Below are positions 1-6,753 of a DNA stretch of 6,753 nucleotides, in pieces (position 1 is the first letter of the stretch; each line of letters starts with the position of its first letter). The position numbers and the translations under genes were made by a program. Under the pieces are notes generated by a model that did not search any database, was not told the origin of the DNA, and saw only the letters and a list, made by a program, of their open reading frames with translations. Source of the DNA: Alphaproteobacteria bacterium (GTDB lineage Bacteria; Pseudomonadota; Alphaproteobacteria; Sphingomonadales; Sphingomonadaceae). Location: assembly GCA_005882415.1 (NCBI GenBank), contig VBAE01000157.1:1-6753 (forward strand), given 5' to 3'.

Positions 1-1692
1 CGCCGCGACAATTGCCGGGCATTGCACCACGACGTCGCTGACGAAGCCGTTGGCAAGCTTGCCGAGCAGAGTCTGGCGATAGGCTTCGCGCGCCTGGGAC
101 AGCGGCGAGGAGGGGCCTTCCGGGAGCGCCAGCACCGGGTCGTCGTTGAACACCGGCAGCATCAGCCGCGACAGCGCGCCGGCCGCCAGATCCTTGGCGT
201 CGCGCAGCCGCTTCATGCTGGCCGTGCCTTGCAGATGATCGAGGATCAGCGCCGGCGCCGCGTAGGAGGGCGTCAGGATCCGGTCGAACGCGTCGCAATA
301 GGTCAGCGCCCAGGTCTCGATGTCGATCTGCGAGAAGGCCCTGCTCTGATAGCCGGCCGTGCCCGGCTGGAGCAGCTTGGTGGGATCGAACGGCCAGATC
401 GGAACCGCCGGGCGCGATTCGAGGGTGCGCGAGATCGGCCTGCGGGCATAGACGATCGGACGGCCGGCACTGCCGCCGCTCGATCCCGGCCAGTTCGCGA
501 ACTGATAGCCGATGCCTTCGCCGGACGCGGCGACCCGCACGGTCCAGAGCTGCTGCGGCCCCTTGCCCGAATAGCGGTCGGGGCCGGCGGCGAGCTTGAC
601 GGTCGTCGACGCCGTGGACAGGGCGGTCTCGAACGCGGAGGCGAACTCGGCGAGGCTGTTGGCCGGCGGGGGCGGCGGCTCGAGCGGATCGGGGGGCGCG
701 TTGGGACGGCTGTTGATCGCCGGCGCCAGGATGGTCGAGGCGGTGGCCACGCCCGGCACATCGTCGGCGGCGCCGAGCACCAGCGACGGGTTGCGCGCGA
801 TGACCAAAGCGACGCCGACCGCGCTCACGTCATTCGCGGCGAGATCCCCGAGCGGCACGTCGAACGACAGCAGGTTCGTCGGCGCGGTCGGCGCGGTGCC
901 GTCCGCGATCGCGCCGAGATATTGGACGATCGCGGCGAGCCAGTTGCGGATCGCCTGCCCGCCGTCGGAAAGTGGGATGGTTCCGGCCGCGGCCAGGCTC
1001 GTCTGGACGCTGAACGCAACGCCCGCGGGGTCGCCGAGCTGCCTCAGCACGTCGGTGTAGACCGAGAGGTCGCGGGCGGCGATCTTCACATAATCGGGAA
1101 GCGGATCGGGCGGGTTGCTGCCGGCCTGGTAGCGCTCGAGGTTGAAGGTCAGCCGAACCGTCAGCTGGCCCGGCTTGGTCACCTGCCACGACGCTCCGAC
1201 CGAGGGCCAGCCGCCGGCGCCGATCAGCCGGTCGGTATAGCCGGTCAGCACCGGCGGCCGGTTGTAGCAGCCCGCGCCGATCGGCTGGTCAGGGGCCGGC
1301 TGGAGCAGCCTGTTGCCGAACACGTCCTGCCAGTGGAGGTCGACCTGCAGCAGCCGGGCAAGCGCTGCATAAGGGTTGTCGGGCTGGTCGGGGGTCCAGC
1401 CCGCGAGGCAGCGGTAGGTGGGGATGTTGAGCAGATAGCGCCAGTCGTCCCCGGTGGCGACCGCCGCGCGGATCTTGCCCTTGCCGGTCGAGGTCGCGTT
1501 CTGCGGCCCGGCGGGAAGCGCCTGCACCGTCACGAAATCCTGGTTCCCGAACACCGAATAGCCGAGCATCGTGAACAGCGACTGGAGCAGGACGTTCGCA
1601 TCGAACTGGGTCGGATCGGTCGACGGCGTCGGCGCCGGCGGACGTTCGGCGAGATAGCCGACCACGCCCGGCGGCTGGTTGGCGTTGGCGGT
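1..1692 (-). other. Long C-terminal region of unknown function, incomplete
   Basis: Fused-chain residues about 1685-2248 form non-repetitive globular-looking sequence. One section contains LLNIPTYRCLAGW and, further on, LLQVDLHWQDVFGNRLLQP; with the beta-strand pattern GQLTVRLTFNLERY (1858-1871) it suggests a mixed alpha/beta domain. After a Pro-rich linker, another section holds FANWPGSSGG and VYARRPISRTLESRPAVPIW. It continues with a helical stretch (DIETWALTYCDAFDRIL, then MKRLRDAKDLA) and REAYRQTLLGKLANGFVSD near the left edge. These motifs look conserved in style, but I cannot attach a family name. The coding sequence leaves the window without a stop, so the length is unknown. Confidence 0.55.
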
Positions 1693-4356
1693 GACCGGGC
1701 CGGCGGCGAGCGGCGGGCTGGTCCCGGCCGCGAACAGGCCGGTCGCGTCCTTATTGTCGGCGCCGAGCTGTTCGACCGTGGTCCCGTAATAGGCCGCGAT
1801 CGAAGCGAGCGTACCGAGCCCCCTGGCGGCGCTGGCGGCGGCCTGGACGGTCGGAAGCCTGATCGCGGAGAGCAGCGGCAGCCCGCTCCACCAGCTTGCG
1901 GGGACGTTCGGGTTCACCGCCTGAAGGGCGCTCACGCTCGTCCCGAACCAGGCGGCGACCGCCGCCGGGTCGGCGCCGGGGCTGCCGCTGGCCGGCGCCA
2001 CCGACTGGACCTGATAGACCCCGCCCGCGACGCTGAGGACGCTGCCGTCGGCCAGCGGCTGCGCCGCAAGCTGCTCGGCCGCCGCCGACGGCGACAGATA
2101 GGCGCGAAGGGCGATCGCCGCCAGCGTATCGGCGAGGCTGACGGTGACCGCAGGCCGGCTCGCCGTCGCCGTGACGGCGAGGCTGCCGCCGGCGATCCCC
2201 TGGCCGAGCAAAGCGACATTGGCGTAGGACGGAACGCTCGCCGGGTCGTTATGCGCGACCAGCAGCTGGACCGTGGCCTCGCCATGGTCGTTGAACAGGC
2301 GGTCGGGCAGGCCCTGCTGCCGCCCTTCGTCGAAATAATAGAGGTAGAAGCCGCCCGAGCGGGTGATGCTCGCTTCCCAGACGAAGCGCAGCAGCTCGAT
2401 CAGCTTGGGATTGTAGACGGTCGTCCACGCCGGGCCGCCGTCGCCGGCCTGCGCCATCGCCGCGAGCGAAGCCGGGGGCAGCGTGACCGTCGTCAGATTG
2501 GCCTGGATCAGGCCGGCCTGGGCCGTGGCCATGTCGTCGCTGATCAGGCCCGTGGAGGAGCGCACGTCGCTCCCGTAGAGCACCGCCATGCCGGCAAAAG
2601 CCGCGTCGCTGTCGCCATTCGCCTCGAGCAGCCGCTCGAGCAGGATGATCCCGGCCTGGTCCGCCCCGACCAGCTCATAGGTGTCGGCCGCCGCGTTCGT
2701 CCCCTGCGCGCGGCGCAGCTTGAGCGCGATCATCGTGCCCCAGCCATAGGCCGAAGCGGGCTCGCTGAAGCTCTCGCCGGTCGGTTCGTCGTAGCGGACG
2801 ATGTCGAGCGAGAAAGCGGGCGGTGCGTCGGGAGTCACGATCCTGGCGTTCGCGCCCGTGCCGACGGTCAGGGTCTGCGCGCCGAGATCGCCGACCTCGC
2901 TCGGCAGCTGAAGCAAGGTCAGCCCCGCCGCCGCGGCCACCGTCCCGCCGACCGGCAGCGTCACCTTGCCGAGATTGGTCCAGGAGATTCCCGATTTCAC
3001 GCTGTAGGAAGCCGCCGAGAAGCTCACCGCAGGCTTCGGCGCCAGGGAGTCCAATTGGACCTGGAGAATATTCCCGCCGAGCCATTGCTGCAGCGTCGCG
3101 ATCCGGTCCGCCTCATGGGCATAATCGGCGACCTTGAAGGCCATCTGCGCGCCCCCGCCGAGCGTCAGCCACGGCGTCGCCGAGGCGAGGCCGATCGCAT
3201 AGTCGCCGGGCAGCGGGTTGGGCAGGCCGATCTGCTGCCCGGTCAGCGCGAACAGCCCGGCTTCCGGCACCGTGTAAGCGTATCCCGAACCCGATGGCTG
3301 GGTGAACAGCGCCGCAGCGGTCGGCGTCACCCCTGCCGTCGGCAGCCGGAGCCCGTGCAGCATGAAGCGCGACACCATCCCAGACGCATGTCGGAACGCG
3401 CCTGCCCGGGCCGCCTCGCCGATCAGTGCGCCGGCCTTGGCGGTGGTAAGGTGCGGCAGGACGAGGAAGCCATCATTGGCGTCGAACAGGAACAGGCTCT
3501 GGCCGAGATCGGTGGCGGCCGCGAAGTTCGAAACGGTGACCGAGAAACGGGCGGCAAGCGTCTCCAGCGTGTCGCCGGCGGCTGCCGGATAAGCGAATAC
3601 AGGCGCGGTGAGCGGAGAGGCCGCGATCAGCGGCACCGTGGACGCGATGTCGGACCCGTGGACCAGCCCCGGGACGTCGGTGGCAAGCCGCTTTGCCACC
3701 GATGCCAGCGTGTCCCCGGGTGCGCTGGCCTGCGCCGCACCGTTATAAGTGAACGGCTTCCCGCCGACCAGGAAGGCATCCGGATTGGCGAGGGCGAGGG
3801 CCGTCCCGGTGAAATAGGTGGAGCCCGGCGCGAAAGCCCGGCCGGCCACCGCGGCGAAGGTCTCTGCGGTACCCGAGGTCAAAGATGCGCCGCCGACCTG
3901 GAGCGTGGCGCCGGGGGCCAGCGGGTGGCGCGGATTGGCCTCGAACAAGGTGGCTGCATCGATCCCGCTGCCGAGCTGCGTCGCGAGCGCCGCAAGCGAG
4001 GCGCTGACCGTCTCGCCCGGCGTGGCCGGCTGGTAATGATAGCTGCGCAGCCCCTGAAGCATCGCCTGCGCGATCTGGCGGGCGAGCATCGCGAACCAGG
4101 CGCCGTAGACGAAGCCGGCAATCGAATCCTGCGGATCCGCCGCGGCCAGCATCGCCTCCGCCTCGCCGCCTTTCTGCTCCTGCTCGACCTGGACGGCGAG
4201 CTGGTTGAACAGCGCCTTCAGCGCCTTCAGATAGGCGCTGCCGGTGACGGTGAGCCCGCCCAGCGCATAAGACAGGCCCGGCGCCGAGAGGGACAGCCCC
4301 GGCGGCGCCGGAAGCACCACGCCCTTCGGCGGCTCCGTCGGCGTGGTAAGCGATAG
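1..4356 (-). CDS. C-terminal part of the same giant protein: LysM-like repeats and uncharacterised regions, 3' end outside window
   Basis: This minus-strand frame has no stop from 4497 down to the left edge, and from about 4356 onward it reads as convincing protein for 1452 codons. It has balanced composition, GC-rich synonymous codons and recognisable repeats. In order it holds a helical segment, four LysM-like repeats, a long middle region, three more LysM-like repeats, a long C-terminal region and a Pro-rich linker; it runs off the window without a stop. It has no convincing start of its own. No ATG, GTG or TTG lies in frame between its upstream stop (4498-4500) and the GTG-GTG pair at 4315-4320, whose only Shine-Dalgarno-like bases (AAGGG) sit too close. 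This favours continuation of the upstream reading frame through a one-base shift over an independent gene. If joined, it supplies residues 797-2248 of the fused chain. LysM modules usually bind peptidoglycan or chitin-like glycans. The rest matches no enzyme I recognise. Confidence 0.85.
664..705 (-). other. Proline-rich linker in the C-terminal region
   Basis: A short stretch reads Pro-Asn-Ala-Pro-Pro-Asp-Pro-Leu-Glu followed by five consecutive prolines (664-678). It separates a Val/Ala-rich beta-type section from the helical segment starting NSLAEFASAFETAL. It is most likely an interdomain hinge or spacer, and the second site in this gene needing elongation factor P. Confidence 0.7.
1693..2148 (-). 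repeat. Second cluster: three LysM-like repeats
   Basis: Three more LysM-like units lie at fused-chain residues about 1533-1684. They are SLADTLAAIALRAYLSP (1536-1552), a weaker unit with DPAAVAAWFGTSVSALQAVN (1591-1610) ending at LLSAIRLP, and GLGTLASIAAYYGTTVEQLG (1641-1660). The last fits the LysM consensus very well: T-L-x-x-I-A-x-x-Y-G-x-x-V-x-x-L followed by Asp-Asn-Lys, then L-F-A-A-G-T. The second unit lacks a clear GDT opening. Together with the first cluster they make seven units in two blocks about 1.3 kb apart, which suggests that several binding modules space out the larger domains. Confidence 0.65.
2161..3447 (-). other. Middle region of unknown function, with a probable beta-sandwich
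   Basis: Fused-chain residues about 1100-1528 separate the two LysM-like clusters. The section at about 1228-1300 (VQLDSLAPKPAVSFSAASYS onward) looks like a beta-sandwich. It is followed by DIVRYDEPTGESF and a YGWGTMIALKLRRA strand (1346-1359). Further on is a helical section with LIELLRFVWEASITRSGGFY (1460-1479) and then Leu-Tyr-Tyr-Phe-Asp-Glu, a distinctive motif useful for homology searching. The last part (QLLVAHNDPASVPSYANVAL) returns to beta-type sequence. I recognise no enzyme active site. The similar setting of Trp, Gly-Gly and Tyr residues suggests a conserved domain rather than a linker. Confidence 0.6.
3448..4026 (-). repeat. First cluster: four LysM-like repeats
   Basis: Four segments of about 45 residues follow the LysM pattern of a PGDT-type opening, an L-x-x-[IVL]-A helix, a short loop, a second helix and a closing L-x-x-G or P strand. 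Openings are PGETVSASLAALATQLG (909-925), TSGTAETFAAVAGRAF (956-971), APGDTLASVAKRLATDV (1008-1024) and AAGDTLETLAARFSVTV (1055-1071). Copies 3 and 4 match best; copy 2 is the weakest. LysM modules generally bind GlcNAc-containing glycans such as peptidoglycan, and they also act as spacer or attachment modules in phage-tail-like structures. The order and spacing support a true tandem array, diverged in sequence. Confidence 0.65.
4039..4239 (-). other. Helical, Gln/Glu/Ala-rich segment between the beta-rich part and the LysM-like repeats
   Basis: Fused-chain residues about 836-902 switch abruptly from beta-type to helix-type composition. The segment is rich in Ala, Leu, Gln and Glu, with runs such as YLKALKALFNQLAVQVEQEQ followed by an aromatic/Ala stretch near 866-877 (GFVYGAWFAMLA) and RQIAQAM. 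It could form a short coiled coil or helical hairpin linking the two halves. A membrane helix is not convincing because the hydrophobic stretch is short and interrupted. Confidence 0.5.
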
Positions 4357-6753
4357 GGGTCGCCGCCGGAAAGCTGGTCGACGATCGCGTGCAGCTGGGC
4401 CTCGCTGACCTGGCTGTCGAGCACGGTGCCGAGCGGAAGGTTGGTCCCGCTCTGCACCGAGGCCGCAATCCAGGCGCCGACCAAAGCGCAGAGCTGCTCA
4501 AAGCTGCTGTCGCCCGGAGGCTGCGGCGCGTCCTGCGTGACCGGCGCCGGCGCGTCGAGGAACAGCATCGTCACATAGCAGGCCTGCTGCCCGGTGGGCG
4601 CGGTGGCGCCGTCGCCGCTCGCGGTCAGCGTCGGCACGAACCAGCCGCTGAGCGCCGGCCGCCCCGAGGAGGGCGTGTCCTGGAGCTGCCCCGCCCAATT
4701 GACCGGAATGGGAGCCCCGGGCTCGGCATTGGTGAAGGCGAACAGCCGGGTCTGCGGCGGCGCCTGGAGGAACGATCCGGAATTCTGGTCCCATGGCGCG
4801 TCGGTGCTTCCGACCTCGAGCTGGAAGGTCGCCTTGACGGTCGCCGAGAAGCCGAAATGGATGTGGATCGAAAACAGCCCCAGGTTGATCGACACGGTCA
4901 GCTCGACATCGACCGAGGCGACGGCCGAGATCACGATCGGCTGATAGCTGGTATAGCGGATCTGCACGAACAATTTGATGTCGATGTCGAGGCTGGCGCT
5001 GACGATCGCGAAATCGATGCTTCCCCACAGCTTTCCGATCAGGCCGAACGTGCCGGTCAGCTGGAAATAATATTCCCCTTGGAGCTCGCCCTCGCCGCTG
5101 CCGGGGTGGGAGGTGATCTGATAGGGGTTCCACCTGGCGAGCACGCCCTGGATGATGCCGAAGGCGGTGAGCGAGAAGCCCGCCTGGAGGATGCCCATCG
5201 ACACCGATTTGCCGAGCCCGAACTGCGCCCCGAAGCCGAAGGCGATGATCGGGTTGAAGGTGCCGAGTGTCGTCGTCGGGACGCTGGTTCCGGGCGGCAC
5301 CTGGCTCTGCGTCGCCGAAGACAGTTTGGAGAAATAGAAGCCCCCCGATCCGGTCACCGGCAGCGGCCCGGCCTGCGCCTGGACGGTGAAGGAGACGCTG
5401 AAATCCTGGTTCCACGGGAAGCCGACGTCGACCTCGAAATCGCCGTTGGTGTAGATGCCGATCGCAAAATCCGGGAGCGTCACCGCGACCGCGCCGGCGT
5501 TGAAGTTGCGCATCGCCGTCGGCAGGCTGATCCGCGAGCGCCACACGCCGACGGTCGGCGAGACCTGCTGGTAGATGATCTCGAAGGCGAGGCCGGCGAA
5601 GATCTTGGCGGACTTGCCGGCCAGCGCGAGGCGGGCGGCGTAGAGTACCGGATCGTCGAACACCGCCGAGAATTGGATCGTATAGCCGCTCGCTTTATCC
5701 TCACCGATCCTCAGCAGCCCGAAATCGGCCGCGACCAGCCAGCCGGCGCCGGCGTCGTAGTCGAGGGTGAACGGCTCGCCCGTTCCGCTCGAGGTCAGCG
5801 GCAGCGAGGGCACCCCGCTGTCGCCCGGCGGGATCAGCGATCCGAGGCCGGCGATCAGCGGCTCGACCCTGTCGATCCTCTTGCTGGTGATGGCGAGGTG
5901 CTGGCCGAGCGCGAGCAGCCGAAGGTCGAAATATTTGTTGCCGCCGCCGGGCGGGGCAGGGGTCGAGCTCGGGTCGGTCGCGTCCCACCTTACCGGCTTG
6001 TTGACGTCGCCGACCTGCCACAGGAAGGTGCCCTCGAGCGAGACGTTCACCTTCTTGGTCACCGTGTCGTAGCTGAGGCCGATGCCGCTCACCGTGGCCG
6101 GTCCGATGACGATCGGGCCGAAGCTTTCGCTGAACGTCACCGTCTTGTCGGTGAAGTCGAAAGTGACGCTGAACCCGCCCAGCGGGATGTGGTCCAGGAG
6201 GTCCCAGGGCGCGCCGAGGCTGAAGCGCTGGCCCGTCGCCCAGGACACGAAGGTCTCGACGACTCCGCCCAGCGTGTCGCTGTCGAACTGGAAGGTCGCG
6301 GTGGTGTTCTTGCCCTCGGCCTTGTCGACGGTGGCGTGGGCGACGGGGTTGGCGTCGAGCAGCAAAGCGACGGTGATCGACTGGCTCTTGCCGCCGGTGG
6401 CGGTGGCGAAATCGTAGGTGACGTCGAGGCCGACGCCCTTCCACAAAGCCTGGAGGGTCAGGTGGCCGGTATAGCCGCCGCCGGAATCGGCCGGCGCGGC
6501 GAGGCGGACCGGAAAGCCGGTTCGGCGGGCGAGCGCTTGGTGCGCGCGTGCCGACAGCGGCAGCAGCGGCGGCGGGGGCGGCGGTGCGAGCAGCGCATTC
6601 CCGCCGCCGGTGCTCCCCTTATAGGCGATCTTGACCGAGCCGCCGATCGACAGGCCGAGAAAGTCGATCGTGAACGGGTTCTTGGTCCTGACCTCGAACC
6701 CGTACGAAGACGGGACGGTGTGGACGCCCTCCTTGTTCGTCACCCCGGGCGAG
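4227..6753 (-). CDS. N-terminal part of a giant beta-rich protein (DUF6603-like), 5' end outside window, frame broken near 4356
   Basis: The frame is open to the right edge. The first in-window start is a GTG at 6741-6743, but in-frame codons continue upstream (Ser-Pro-Gly), so the real start is probably outside and any signal peptide cannot be judged. Numbering from that GTG, residues 1-796 look like genuine protein. There is a six-proline tract at 54-59, alternating hydrophobic/polar beta-strand patterns from about 95 to 245, and a Gly/Phe/Ile-rich core at about 415-645. Motifs such as FPWNQDFS (442-449) and FNPIIAFGFGAQFGLG (496-511) recall the uncharacterised DUF6603 family; this is from memory, not a search. 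After residue 798 the translation turns arginine-rich (14 Arg in the last 40 residues) and stops at 4227-4229, typical of reading the wrong frame in GC-rich DNA. The natural continuation is in the neighbouring frame, described as the 1-4356 coding region. No catalytic motif is recognised. Coding status is very likely; function is unknown. Confidence 0.85.
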   Translation of the reverse strand, partial: SPGVTNKEGVHTVPSSYGFEVRTKNPFTIDFLGLSIGGSVKIAYKGSTGGGNALLAPPPPPPLLPLSARAHQALARRTGFPVRLAAPADSGGGYTGHLTLQALWKGVGLDVTYDFATATGGKSQSITVALLLDANPVAHATVDKAEGKNTTATFQFDSDTLGGVVETFVSWATGQRFSLGAPWDLLDHIPLGGFSVTFDFTDKTVTFSESFGPIVIGPATVSGIGLSYDTVTKKVNVSLEGTFLWQVGDVNKPVRWDATDPSSTPAPPGGGNKYFDLRLLALGQHLAITSKRIDRVEPLIAGLGSLIPPGDSGVPSLPLTSSGTGEPFTLDYDAGAGWLVAADFGLLRIGEDKASGYTIQFSAVFDDPVLYAARLALAGKSAKIFAGLAFEIIYQQVSPTVGVWRSRISLPTAMRNFNAGAVAVTLPDFAIGIYTNGDFEVDVGFPWNQDFSVSFTVQAQAGPLPVTGSGGFYFSKLSSATQSQVPPGTSVPTTTLGTFNPIIAFGFGAQFGLGKSVSMGILQAGFSLTAFGIIQGVLARWNPYQITSHPGSGEGELQGEYYFQLTGTFGLIGKLWGSIDFAIVSASLDIDIKLFVQIRYTSYQPIVISAVASVDVELTVSINLGLFSIHIHFGFSATVKATFQLEVGSTDAPWDQNSGSFLQAPPQTRLFAFTNAEPGAPIPVNWAGQLQDTPSSGRPALSGWFVPTLTASGDGATAPTGQQACYVTMLFLDAPAPVTQDAPQPPGDSSFEQLCALVGAWIAASVQSGTNLPLGTVLDSQVSEAQLHAIVDQLSGGDPYRLPRRRSRRRAWCFRRRRGCPSRRRACLMRWAGSPSPAAPI
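4340..4362 (-). other. Frame discontinuity (-1 equivalent) at a C4 run in the giant gene
   Basis: The upstream frame reads plausibly through Leu-Ser-Gly-Gly-Asp-Pro, ending on CCC at 4356-4358. The downstream frame becomes plausible at Leu-Ser-Leu-Thr-Thr-Pro from the CTA codon at 4354-4356. The coding strand here has GAC followed by four C then TATCGC. One additional C would give GAC CCC CTA TCG CTT ACC and a seamless Gly-Asp-Pro-Leu-Ser-Leu-Thr-Thr. No canonical X-XXY-YYZ slippery heptamer is in phase, so programmed frameshifting is not well supported. A homopolymer sequencing error or a genuine one-base deletion is the simplest reading; two overlapping genes is the alternative. Confidence 0.75.
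4809..5501 (-). other. DUF6603-like hydrophobic beta-strand core
   Basis: Residues about 415-645 (numbered from the GTG at 6743) are dominated by alternating hydrophobic/polar segments. They open with a Phe-Pro-Trp-Asn motif at 442-445, followed by GGFYFSKL (467-474). A Gly/Phe-rich stretch spans 496-538, and a string of long amphipathic strands spans 575-643 (for example VDVELTVSINLGLFSIHIHF, 611-630). Strand after strand of this kind suggests an extended beta-sheet or groove rather than transmembrane helices. The resemblance to DUF6603 is recalled from motif style and not verified; that family has no known function. The core is followed by an APW motif (649-651) and a less repetitive segment up to the frame break. 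Confidence 0.5.
5502..6566 (-). other. N-terminal beta-rich region preceding the DUF6603-like core
   Basis: Residues about 60-414 contain many predicted beta strands by pattern. Examples are GHLTLQALWKGVGLDVTYDF (93-112), QSITVALLLDANPVAHATVD (121-140), FSVTFDFTDKTVTFSE (191-206) and KVNVSLEGTFLW (231-242). A Gly/Pro loop near 258-269 and a Pro/Gly/Ser-rich stretch near 304-323 may separate subdomains. The regular alternation resembles that of the following core, so this could be part of the same large beta fold or an earlier copy of it. No family could be named with confidence, and no catalytic or metal-binding motif was seen. Confidence 0.5.
6567..6584 (-). other. Six-proline tract near the visible N-terminus
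   Basis: Six consecutive proline codons (residues 54-59 from the GTG at 6743) follow a Gly/Ala/Leu-rich stretch and precede a Leu-Leu-Pro-Leu-Ser segment. They lie between the first beta-strand segment (about residues 14-42) and the main beta-rich region, so they probably form a stiff interdomain linker. Runs of this length normally stall ribosomes and depend on elongation factor P. Confidence 0.8.

Noticed and set aside
4315..4320. GTG-GTG pair as an independent start of the downstream gene
   Set aside because: The only purine-rich stretch (AAGGG) is one base from the first GTG. Plausible protein also begins earlier, at 4356, in the same frame. Kept only as an alternative.
22..4356. Long plus-strand open frame of 1444 codons as a real gene
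   Set aside because: It mirrors the minus-strand gene codon for codon, its product is low-complexity Arg/Gly/Gln-rich with no domain pattern, and the opposite strand carries clear LysM-like repeats and normal composition.
4340..4362. Programmed -1 ribosomal frameshift site
   Set aside because: No X-XXY-YYZ heptamer lies in phase (codons are GGC GAC CCC TAT CGC TTA), and I did not identify a clear downstream stimulatory hairpin by eye.
3743..4501. Minus-strand open frame in the third frame across the frame break
   Set aside because: Its product is Arg/Ala/Gly-rich noise overlapping both convincing frames, and it gives no recognisable domain.
4498..5544. Minus-strand frame of 348 codons upstream of the junction
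   Set aside because: It shares phase with the downstream gene but is Arg/His/Asp-rich noise inside the well-supported beta-rich coding region, and it ends at a TGA (4498-4500).
5701..6444. Minus-strand frame of 247 codons in the N-terminal region
   Set aside because: It is an Arg/His-rich off-frame reading of the beta-rich segment, typical of GC-rich DNA.

Overview
The whole window lies inside one very large protein-coding locus read on the minus strand. It is open at both edges, so neither the true start nor the true stop is present. Base composition is high in G+C (roughly two thirds by eye) with strong G/C preference at third codon positions. This fits a high-GC bacterium; the codon style resembles alphaproteobacteria such as sphingomonads, but that is only a guess. 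I see no RNA gene, insertion sequence, CRISPR array, promoter or terminator.

Layout in the direction of translation (right to left). (1) From the right edge to about 4356, one minus-strand frame encodes a beta-strand-rich protein with a tract of six prolines near its visible N-terminus. Its core (about 4809-5501) resembles the uncharacterised DUF6603-type family by memory of its motifs. (2) At a run of four C on the coding strand (plus-strand GGGG, 4356-4359) the coding signal moves by one base, equivalent to a -1 shift. The first frame then becomes arginine-rich noise and stops at 4227. (3) From 4356 to the left edge the second frame is open for 1452 codons. It holds a helical segment, four LysM-like repeats, a long middle region with a probable beta-sandwich, three more LysM-like repeats, a long C-terminal region of unknown type and a proline-rich linker.

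Joining the two frames, for example by one extra C in the run, gives a single chain of at least 2248 residues counted from an in-frame GTG at 6743. I think this is one giant gene with a one-base lesion or sequencing error, although two overlapping genes cannot be excluded. The likely theme is a secreted or particle-associated multidomain protein built from a hydrophobic beta-rich module and repeated LysM-type binding modules. No enzymatic motif was recognised and function is unknown. A 1444-codon plus-strand open frame (22-4356) mirrors the second frame codon for codon and is judged an artefact of high GC.
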